Below are positions 55,889-64,000 of a stretch of DNA of 64,000 bases, one piece after another. The position numbers and the translations under genes are program-made. Under the pieces are notes generated by a model that was not told the origin of the DNA, ran no database searches, and was given only the letters and a program-made list of their open reading frames with translations. The stretch is from Chrysemys picta bellii (lineage: Eukaryota > Chordata > Testudines > Emydidae). Within the stretch, counting starts at the first letter, position 1, and every line of letters begins with the position of its first letter. The stretch spans positions 96,234,264-96,298,263 of the forward strand of contig NC_088797.1 of assembly GCF_011386835.1 (NCBI RefSeq), in the 5' to 3' direction.

Positions 55889-56199
55889 GGGCTTGTATAC
55901 ATGAGGCTACTCAGGAAAATTAATCTGACTTAACTTTTATAGTAGATAGTTAAATCACTGTAACCCTTATGTGGACATGCTCATTCAGAATTAAAGTGAC
56001 TTAAATTTGGTTTAGCTTAATTTACAAAATGAGGTAACTTCTTTGAATTGACCTAAACTGAATTAAGGCGACTTCAATTCTGAATAAAAGCTTCCATGCA
56101 GGGTTTAATGTGGTTTCAATATCCATTTTAAATTCACAGATTTCATTAATGGATTTCATTTGAATTAATTTTCCTGAGTATACCTGTGTAGACAAGTCC
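55889..56199. mobile_element. MITE with GG(A/G)CTTGT(A/C)TACA ends
   Basis: The left end GGGCTTGTATACATGAGGCT and the complement of the right end GGACTTGTCTACACAGGTAT are similar. Both are followed by ACTCAGGAAAATTAAT, giving inverted arms of about 36 bases. The interior has repeated GAATTAA / TTAATTC motifs that also pair. The target duplication is unclear. Confidence 0.65.
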
Positions 56200-56344
56200 A
56201 TAGTTAGTTATTTTTAAGGAAAGTTTGATTCTGACTTCATCATATGACACTGGGAGCTGGGGTCTTACGCATATGTTCTATTGTGCCTGTACCAAAATGT
56301 CTAAAAATATATCTGAATCTTGCTGAAGAGGCTTGCTTGTAGAG
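56200..56344. other. Spacer ending in the left hAT target duplication
   Basis: Short spacer; TTGTAGAG at 56337-56344 is the left target duplication of the next element. Confidence 0.6.
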
Positions 56345-57139
56345 CAGGGATGGGCAAACTATGGCCTGCGGGCTGGATCCGGCCCCTCTGGACTTTGGAT
56401 CCGGCCCATGGGTTTGCCACCCCCGTGGCGCTGCTGCCCTGCGCCGCTCTGGGAAGTGGCCGGCATCACGTCCCTGCGGCCCTGGGGAAGGGGATCAGAG
56501 GGCTGAGCATGCTGGCCTTGCCTGTGGGTACCTCCCCTGAAGCTCCCATTGGCCGGGAACGGGAAACTGCAGCCAATGGGAGCTTTGGGGGAGGTACCCA
56601 CAGGCAAGGGCAGCGCACGGAGCTCTCTGTCCACCCCCACCCACCCAGGGACTGCAGGGAAGTGGTACTGGCCGCTTCCCGGAGCGGCGCAGTCCTGGTG
56701 CGCGCCACTGCCACCCCGGAGTCACTTCAGGTAAGTGGTGCTGGGCTGGAGCCCGTACCCTGAACCCATTGTGCACCCCACACCCCAACCCCCTGCCCAT
56801 AGCCCCCTGCCACACCTCTCCTGCACCCCAACCCCCTGCCTTGAGCCCCCTGCTGTACCTCGCACCCCTCCTGCACTCCAACCCCCTGCCCTGAGCCCCC
56901 TCCCACACTGTGCACCCCCTCCTGTACCTCAATCCCCTGCCCTGAGCCTCCTCGTACACCCTGCACCCTCCTCTGCCCCAACCCCTTGCCCTGAGCTCCT
57001 TCCTGTACACTGCACCCCCTCCCACACCCCGCACTCCCTCCCGCACCCCAACCCCTTGCTCCAGCCCTACATTCATGGCCCTGAATGCAATTTTCCCACT
57101 CAGATGTGGCCCTCGGGCCAAAAAGTTTGCTCACCCCTG
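56345..57139. mobile_element. Non-autonomous hAT element with CCAAT palindrome and minisatellite
   Basis: The left end CAGGGATGGGCAAACTATGG and the complement of the right end CAGGGGTGAGCAAACTTTTT are hAT-type terminal repeats. The flanks TTGTAGAG (56337-56344) and CTGTAGAG (57140-57147) match at 7 of 8 positions. The interior carries a long hairpin (56515-56610) and a C-rich tandem array (56756-57065). The 208-residue minus-strand frame at 56495-57121 is low-complexity translation of these repeats, not a gene. Confidence 0.85.
56756..57065. repeat. C-rich minisatellite inside the hAT element
   Basis: The unit TGCACCCCAACCCCCTGCCC plus TGAGCCCCCTCC recurs at least five times with variation; the best-conserved parts are CCCCAACCCC and CTGCCCTGAGC. 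The unit is about 50-60 bases. Confidence 0.75.
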
Positions 57140-57147
57140 CTGTAGAG

Positions 57148-57627
57148 CATATGTGATATTTTCTGCTTTTGTTCAACCTAGTGTGAATAGCATCTCAGTT
57201 GTTGACTTGTGAATTTCACTAAACATTTTGAGAAAAACAAAAGAAAAGTGGTTCTTCCTACATTTTTCATGGAATATACTTGCCTTTCTTCTACAAGCTC
57301 TAAACATTATTTCAGAAAAATGCATCTAAAATTCATGAGCTCTCAATTATGGTGCATACACACAGAGCAAGAATTTACTTCTTTGAGGCAAGCACCCATA
57401 CATTTATTTCACACTGTGAAACCTGCACCAACAGCCACCACTGATGGACAATCTCTTATCTTGAGAGCACTTTGAAGTATCCACAAAGTTTTTTCAATAT
57501 CACTGTGCTTTGCCTTTAGTTAAAGCCCACCTTGAATAGACAATTTTTGCTGGTCCCCTTATTGACTACTTAAAACAGGTTTAATTACAGTTATATTAAT
57601 AACACTGCTTTATAATAACCATAGATA
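57148..57627. other. Intergenic, nothing recognised
   Basis: No gene seen; the 57209-57475 frame has no motif. Confidence 0.4.
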
Positions 57628-57772
57628 GCCTTTTGTCCAAAGATCTGAAAGTACTTGCAATGGTGGGTAAATATTATCCCTTTCTTACACATGGAGAAAC
57701 TGAATCCAAAGAAGTTAAGTGACTTGTGTAAGGTGACAATCATTTGCAGAGGCGAGAACAGAAATCAGGTCT
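57628..57772 (+). repeat. MIR/CORE-type SINE fragment
   Basis: CCAAAGATCTGAAAGTACTT, then TAAATATTATCCCTTTCTTA, CACATGGAGAAACTGAATCC, AAAGAAGTTAAGTGACTTGT and CAGGTCTCCC follow the order of the amniote MIR/CORE SINE consensus (TTATCCCCATTTTACAGATG then GAGGTTAAGTGACTTG). Diverged and old. Confidence 0.65.
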
Positions 57773-58460
57773 CCCAAGCTTTGACTTTAACAACTATATA
57801 AAGTTGCCTTCCCTATTTGTGCAACTTTTCTACTTTAGAAAAACTCAGATCAGAGCTCTAGCGCAATCTTTTCTGATACTAACACAATATAGGCTTTATA
57901 TTTGTAATGAGTATTATTCTAGCTAGTTCTTAGCTTCCTGGCCCATGGAGTATCTTCAGTTTATAGGCAATTTCATCCACGTGGTGGATATTGCACAATT
58001 GTAACATGTAACAAACTTGGGTTTATGTTTTGACCACGGACACACATAAAAATGTTTACCTTGGAGACCTAGTTGGGCAAATCTTATTTTTATGAATGTT
58101 TCTCCTGAAATCACTGGGAATAATATCTAGTTCCCATTATTTTAGTCCTTGAGAATTACTGTTAATGACTGCAAGGGCAGCCATGATTTAAAATGTAAGA
58201 TAGCTGCAATTTCCAGTCCTAATCATGCAGACAAGCAGGCAGTGTTAAGAACTCAGATGATTCAGAAGCCTAGGTAATTGTTTTTAAATATGTAATATAT
58301 ACACAACATTTTAAGCATCATGCATCGCTTCATAATGACCTGACCATTTCTTAAATTAGCACATTCTTATCTCCCTCCCCATCCCCCCAAAAACATACTC
58401 CTTTTGTAAGAGAACGGGGTCATACTTAAATAAATGCTTGTCTTTCATGGAAATACACTG
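57773..58460. other. Intergenic, nothing recognised
   Basis: AT-rich, no gene seen. Confidence 0.4.
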
Positions 58461-59240
58461 ACTGTGATGAAGCAGAGAAATGTCTTCCACCATGGTAGGG
58501 GTTAAGGAGAGCCTTTGGGCCCAGCTAGCCCTGCCCATCATACTTGCAGCCAATGCCAGGCCTGGAGTGGGGAGAAAAGGAGAGAGCCAGCTCCAGTTCA
58601 AGGCTAACTGGTGAAGAGGCAGGAGCTAGCTACGGTGCTACTTGAAAGAAGGATCGCTAGCCAAGGCAGCCACCAGGGAGCTCGTTCTGTCTCCCAACCA
58701 AGGGAGACTGTGGAGGAGACCTCAGAACCTCCAGCGATTGAGGTAACTGGGTGACTGCAGCCCAGAGACATTGTGCAGTTTGGCATCACCAAACTCATGG
58801 TTGCCCTGCCCGAAGGAGCCTGGGACTGCAGCAGGGCACTGCCCAGATCCATTGGCGGGTGCCATGGGAGACAAGGTGCCCCAGCAAACTGGACACTATG
58901 GGCCACCCCCCAAACTGAAGGGACTCTGGTAGGAAGTAGCCCAGGAGTGGCTTTTGGACTCCCTGCTTGGAGTTCCCCCTGTTCAGGGGTCAGCTCACAC
59001 AGGGCCCTGTGGAGTGGGAGGGCATAGGTCCCCCTACCTCTGCTTTCTGAAAGACTGAGGCATGTTGATCAGGGAAACAAGGGGCTGGACATCAGGCACG
59101 CCAATCCCTACACTGCCTGGCCTTCCAAGCCCCTTGTTACATTGACTTATCTGATTAGCTATTTTGTGCATTATGGGGCAAGCCAGGCTGGGTGCTCGGC
59201 AGCTGTGCACAGTACAGAGGCAGGAGCCTAAGAATTCCCC
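58461..59240. repeat. GC-rich block, possible LTR fragment (uncertain)
   Basis: A block of distinct composition with GTGGAGTGGGAGGGC and CCAGGAGTGGCTTTTGGACT motifs that I associate loosely with LTRs of reptile retroelements. No TG...CA ends or target duplication could be fixed, and no coding frame is convincing (58604-58906 minus, 58773-59027 plus). Confidence 0.3.
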
Positions 59241-59331
59241 GCCTGCCCCTCCTGCAGAGTAAAAACACACTCTTGCACTGCAGAAGGAGCTACAACCCTC
59301 TCAGAGGAAAGGCCAGAAGTGGGCCTCTATG

Positions 59332-59420
59332 GCTTCATCCTGCAAAGTCCCCAGCACCCTCAACTCCCATTGATGTCAGTGGGCACTGAGGGTGCCTGGC
59401 ACCTAGCAAGATCAGGCCCC
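59332..59420. repeat. Hairpin-type interspersed repeat
   Basis: GCACCCTCAACTCCCATTGA and TCAGTGGGCACTGAGGGTGC are near-perfect inverted arms, followed by CAAGATCAGGCCCC. The same CCCATTGA core as the other hairpin repeats. Confidence 0.6.
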
Positions 59421-61407
59421 AAAGCTCCCTTGTAATACCCACATTTTTATTTTGAAGTCTTTAAAAGTTTTGTGTCTTGTTCTGCCAGAGAAAATGATCT
59501 TCTGAATGTAAACAAAAGAGTTGTTTAGCCCTGCTATAGCACTGGGAAGCAGCTTTTATGAAGCACTATTCTCCTTCTGGCCTCCTTTCAGCAACTGTTG
59601 GCAAAGACAGATGACAGTTAGAAATAGTTTTATAACACCAGGGATTATTTGTAGATGAACATATGCTTCCTTGCTAAGGAACAGAAAGTACATCAAATAG
59701 CAGCTAAAGAAAATGCTCAGCACAGCTCAGATGGGTTAAATGACTTTCCTGGGCTGCTCTCGGACTCCCCTCCTTAAAAGTCTTTACAAATCAGTCGCCT
59801 CTGCTCATGAATCTGTTTAAATTTAGCAGTATGCTAATATTGAGTTTAACAGCCCAGACTGTTAATGAATGCTGTCTTTGGACAGCGGTCCCAGGAAATA
59901 GGAATCTCCCTGATTTATTTGCTTTGACGGACATGTTCCTTTTTTCTAACATTTCCTGAACATCTTGTCATTGGCTGAGCAGACTCCTCCATCTTGTGTT
60001 CTCCCATGCTACACTGTGCTCAGGAAATTGTGCTTTTAAGAGATTATTTTAATAGTGCTTCCTTTTCCTTTTTTCTTGCACTATAATTCCACTATTGCTT
60101 TCTGGGTGGCATGTTCACAAACTCATATTGCCATGTCCCTTGTATTTCCTGCTCCACACTAAACTCAGTAACTTTTCTAAGTTTGTACTTTTTTCCTGAA
60201 AATTCCTTTTCAAAAATCTCATCTATTAGAAAGTCTTATGTATTCTTCTTCCTAATGTCACCATACTTTGTTTTTTCATATAAAAATTAACATGCTTACT
60301 CTGGGCCTTTGTACCCTTTGGTAAAAGCATGCACATATGAGAATTCTATCTCCTTTTGGAATGAAATGTTCATCAAATGTTTTAAGAATGATGTCATAGT
60401 TACTCATCATGGTGAAATCATCTATTTATACACAGAACAGGCACATCATGAACAACAGTGCTACAAGCCTCCTATATATTATCCCAGTGATGTACCTCGA
60501 CCTTTACCAGGAGAGAGATTGTTTCTTCAGATGAGAAGGTATAATCATCCAGGCTATTTTGTCCTAGCTTATCTGCTGAGACTGCTAACAAGATGACCGC
60601 TGTAAGGTTGTTTTTTTTATCATGTAGACAGACACCTATCTCCTGGGATGTACACTACCGAGAGTAAAGGACAAAAAAAAAAAATTCTAAACTACAATTG
60701 TGAAAGATGCATGTATAGCATAATAAAACCTGTATGTTTTCCCCAAAGGAAGATGACTGTGTTGGCTGCATAGAATGTTGTATTTCATTTATTGTTTGTA
60801 TTGTGGCTGCAACACAGGATTCCAAACAGGGATTAGTGGCCTTTTGTATTAGCCAATGTACAAGCAAAGAAAGTCCTGCCCCAGAAGCTCACAATCTAGG
60901 ATGATTGTTTAGTGCAAGAGCATCCATAATTTGCAAATTCCCCAGAGTTCTGGAGGGAGTTTGATTGACTTTCTTTTTTGTACAAAATCAGAGAAAACAC
61001 ATTACCTTTCAATATGTACAGCTGCAATATGCATAAGCACCATATAGAAAAGATAGTGTGTGTTTCTTTGATGTTTTTTTCACTACAATCTAATTGGGAA
61101 ACAGGAATCAAAAAGTGGAGTTTCAAACTTCGGTTTGTCTTGTATCATTCAATGAATAAAATAAGAGTTTCCCTGTCCATTCAGTTTGCAAAAGGGTAGT
61201 TTCCAGTATGACCCAAATGTGGACCTAGTTAGCAAGTGTTTAGCTAAACCTCACTTTTGCAAGCAATTACTTTAACAGTGATTCTTTATTTGCTGTAAGT
61301 GTAGGGAACCATAGAGCACCTGTCCAAAAATTAGTGACCTGTAAATACTCTGCTTGTAAGTTGTTCCCCTTTCTTTCTCTTTTATCTGTCGTTCTCTTTT
61401 TAGATTG
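59421..61407. other. Intergenic, nothing recognised
   Basis: AT-rich. The open frame at 60309-60596 (95 codons) shows no domain or splice context. No gene or repeat was called. Confidence 0.4.
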
Positions 61408-61580
61408 TCATCATAGAATATCAGGGTTGGAAGGGACCTCAGGAGGTCATCTAGTCCAACCCCCTGCTCAAAGCAGGACCAATCCCCAGACATTTTTGCC
61501 CCAGATCCCTAAGTGGCCCCCTCAAGGATTGAACTCACAACCCTGGGTTTAGCAGGCCAATGCTGAAGCCACTGAGCTTG
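61408..61580 (-). mobile_element. tRNA-derived SINE with CR1-like tail (turtle Cry/PolIII-SINE type)
   Basis: Read on the minus strand, the right end holds an A-box-like GCTCAGTGGC (near 61567-61576) and a B-box-like GGTTGTGAGTTCAATCC (complement of 61526-61542), the internal RNA polymerase III promoter of a tRNA-derived SINE. The other end is the complement of ATAGAATATCAGGGTTGGAA followed by GGGACCTCAGGAGGTCATCT, the 3' end of CR1 LINEs. Turtle SINEs are known to share their tail with CR1, which is thought to let CR1 machinery mobilise them. It is not a tRNA gene: the cloverleaf is not preserved. Confidence 0.82.
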
Positions 61581-62864
61581 GGGCTGCATCTCCTCTGTGC
61601 TAAAACAATGCCTCTCACTTGTTGGGTGCCACTGCAATGTAAAATATAGTAATAGGGAACTAGTCATGCCTCTGTCATCCTTGTTTGCTCCTTCTAAGGC
61701 CTCATAATGCATGTCTTGTACACCCAAAATTCCAAGTGACTACAGTAGGAGTGCCAGTGCACAAGGAATGCAGGATCGGGGGCCCGGTTGGGAAGAAACG
61801 GCCACTCCCTCAAATACCCTTCAAATGGGACAAACTACACTATAGTGAAAATACATTTTGAAAAAAAGAGAAGATTCAGATTGTTTAATTTTATAAATAT
61901 CCTCCATGCAAGTAAAGTCTCTTCAATCCCCACAGTTATGCAATATAACCTTGCCTTCAATGTGTCCCAGTATTCTCTACCCAGTGTATTCAGAGGAACA
62001 GATTCAAACAACTTTCAGCATGTTCCTACTGTATTTGGAACACTTCACACTGGCAGTGCTGGGGAGGCGAGAAGCACTAACAAAGAATCCATGGACAAAA
62101 TATTATTGTCCCATCTGGTTTCTGTTTTATTGTTTTCCAAACTGTCATCTGTTATACCTCAAGTATTCTTATTTTTTCCAGATACGTGGGCCAAGAGATT
62201 ATTTACAAAGGGAGCCCAGAGATTCCCCCAACTGAACTATGTATAAAAGAAATTAGACAGGAAAGCATTGGTCTGTTTTAAATAGAAGTTTCTTCACTTC
62301 ACTTCTTAAACACAGTGCAAAACAGAAAACACTCAATTTGTTTCCTCGATTTAAAAAAAAAAAAAAAAAAACCTGAACCATTTTGTTGTTTACATTATAA
62401 ATGTGTAAATGTTTTGCAGCTTAAAAGTTCTATGGAAATGCTAAGTAATTCATCCTCATTACCCCTGTGAAAATGGTCCCGATCTTACAGGTGGGAAGAC
62501 TGAGATGCAGATAGATTAAAGACCATAGCACTAAACCAGCATTGTCAAATGCCCAGACCAGATCTGGCCCACTTGATATATTTATGTGGCCTTCCTGACA
62601 CATTCAGCTTCTGCAGAATTTTAACTTAAAAAAAACCCAAACAAACAAACAAACAAAAAAAAACCCTCATTGTTACAAAGAAATCCTTCTAGTGTAGACT
62701 GAACAAAAATCAGCAGATGATCGTCTTCCAGAATCTGCTGACCATCTGAAACAACGGCTGAAAGGGTGTGAACTCCTCTGCCCCACCTTCTATTTATCTC
62801 ATTGGGGTTTTAACTCTAAAGCTAGTGAAGATACTTTAAATGTCGACACTGATTCTCTCATTTT
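61581..62864. other. Intergenic with simple repeats and a MIR scrap
   Basis: No gene seen. A 19-base A run lies at 62353-62371, a CAAA-rich patch at 62636-62665, and a MIR-like scrap near 62455-62525 (CTCATTACCCCTGTGAAAAT then GGGAAGACTGAGATGC). The frame 61788-62246 has no motif. Confidence 0.4.
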
Positions 62865-63510
62865 AGCAGATGGAATCTGAGAGAGCTTGAGTGCATTGAG
62901 CACTTCAAATACCTGGGTACCATGACTACAATGGATGCTAAACACCACTTAGAGAGCCCACATAGAATTGGATTCACCTGCTGCTTCAGTGACTCTTAGC
63001 CATGTTTGGAGAAATAAAGGTATTACCACGAAGTATAAAATTAAATTGCTGCAGTCTCTTGTCTCTAGCATCTTGCAATATGCATGTGAGACATGGACGT
63101 TAAGGAAACAGGATATTAAGAGGCTTACTGCCTTTAAACTGAAACGCTACAGTGATTGCTGCACGTTGGTTATTCTTTACATGACTAATGAGGAGGTAAT
63201 TGCCTAAATTTACAGCGTAACCGGAGTGATACCTAATATCAAGATGATCAGACAAAGAAAACTTGAGTTTTCAGAACATGTGGCTCAGATGAACACAGGA
63301 AGGTTGCTGAAGCAAGTTTTGCAGGGAGTGGTGTCAGGTGCCAGAGAAGGGGGTACCTTTGGCGAGTGTGGTTTGACAATGTGGTTTTCTGGACAGGATG
63401 CAGTATGGCATGTTTCTCAAAGCAGGGTGAAGACTGCCGAATGTGGAGGAAGATTGCTGGACAATGACTCTTGTGTGTTGTGTTTACTGTCCATTGTGAT
63501 GTGACTCTAT
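62865..63510 (+). pseudogene. Non-LTR retrotransposon reverse-transcriptase C-terminus, decayed
   Basis: The plus strand, in shifting frames, reads STSNTWVP-like remains of a FKYLG block. It then reads LSHVWRNKGITTKYKIKLLQ, SLVSSILQYACETWTLRKQD and IKRLTAFKLKRYSDCC, then MTNEEV. After a stop come RQRKLEFSEHVAQMNTGRLL and KQVLQGVVSGAREGG. These match the thumb and C-terminal region common to LINE reverse transcriptases (Y-ETWTL ... RRKLEWFGHV-RM). The clade (RTE, L2 or relative) cannot be fixed. The 5' part is missing. Confidence 0.7.
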
Positions 63511-64000
63511 GATGCTTTGCACTCTGAAAAAATGTTTGTATATCATGGCACAAACTGACCTTAGTGAAGCTAAGGATCTGGCCCAATATACTGAAGAATC
63601 CTTTAGCTGCTGGAAATGTTTTTATAAGAAAATACATGTGAAATAAGCTGATGTCCACAAAATACAGTGTATTGTCTGTGGGGAAGAGTAGAACTGCCAA
63701 GTGTTATGGATGCAGCTTCTTGGAATGAAGAGCCGAGTGCCTAGTTCTTTTCCTCTGAAGGCTACATCACCTATGCAGGACCTTAATTCTTCAGATCCTA
63801 GGCAAAATTCCCATTGATTTCAATGGGAATTTTGTGTGTGCAAGGGACTGTAAAATCAGGCTCAAAGAATGATCTGAGCAGCCACATTGCCCTGTTAGGA
63901 AATGTCAGTGGCTATTGAAGTGCCAAGAAATACGTTATCAGGCACCTATTCTATGTAAAAATGGAAGTGATTAATGGATTTTGAATTATTAAAATAAATA
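63511..64000. other. Right edge, intergenic with a perfect-type hairpin
   Basis: No gene seen. At 63803-63834, CAAAATTCCCATTGA and TTCAATGGGAATTTTG form a near-perfect palindrome of 32 bases, the cleanest example of the hairpin core in the window. Confidence 0.6.

Noticed and set aside
56495..57121. 208-codon minus-strand open frame
   Set aside because: It is a low-complexity translation of a C-rich minisatellite and hairpin within a hAT element.
60309..60596. 95-codon open frame as a host exon
   Set aside because: No recognised domain, no convincing splice sites, no CpG island or neighbouring exon.
61500..61580. tRNA gene on the minus strand
   Set aside because: A- and B-box-like motifs are present, but no full cloverleaf is seen and the sequence continues into a CR1-type tail, so it is a SINE.
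54006..64000. Start of BTAF1, expected beyond FGFBP3
   Set aside because: No CpG-rich promoter or exon with recognisable BTAF1 sequence was found in the right part; it is probably outside the window.

Overview
This window looks like a non-mammalian vertebrate chromosome, most probably a turtle. Two lines of evidence point there. First, the only host genes are the 3' end of TNKS2 (plus strand, last two coding exons at 965-1121 and 1444-1506) and a complete FGFBP3 (minus strand, 41402-42169). They are tail to tail, as in the conserved vertebrate TNKS2 - FGFBP3 - BTAF1 neighbourhood. Second, the repeat content is turtle-like: PIF/Harbinger elements with a Myb/SANT gene, DIRS retrotransposons, CR1 remnants, and a tRNA-derived SINE with a CR1-like tail. 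The species call is an inference from remembered repeat families, not from a database search.

Layout. 1-4130: end of TNKS2 and its probable 3' UTR. 4286-7532: DNA-transposon debris, comprising a Tigger-like element with TA duplication, a degenerate ~57-bp tandem repeat, and a hAT element with perfect ends and a perfect 8-bp duplication. 8439-12826: a full-length PIF/Harbinger element (copy 1). 13.5-21.2 kb: decayed DIRS material, split at 17386-18785 by a TG...CA long terminal repeat with a perfect TTAA duplication. 22967-27795: a second full-length Harbinger (copy 2). 28.9-36.4 kb: small MITEs, hairpin repeats and a DIRS 3' fragment. 37.3-38.1 kb: an old CR1-like remnant. 40.9-42.3 kb: FGFBP3 with its GC-rich promoter. 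42.4-47.7 kb: MITEs. 47746-53720: a near-complete DIRS element with both inverted terminal repeats, inserted into an older repeat. 54-64 kb: MITEs, a hAT element carrying a minisatellite, SINEs, and a LINE reverse-transcriptase fragment at the right edge.

How the parts work. Each Harbinger copy encodes a DDE nuclease (minus strand) and a two-exon Myb/SANT DNA-binding protein (plus strand), the usual two-protein transposition system. Copy 1 keeps an intact Myb gene, but its transposase has one in-frame stop. Copy 2 has one stop in the transposase and two frameshifts in the Myb gene. Both copies also carry a conserved ORF antisense to the Myb intron, which I could not assign to any family and consider the most interesting object in the window. 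The DIRS copies encode gag, reverse transcriptase/RNase H and a tyrosine recombinase, all with disabling lesions. TNKS2 and FGFBP3 appear intact as far as they are present.
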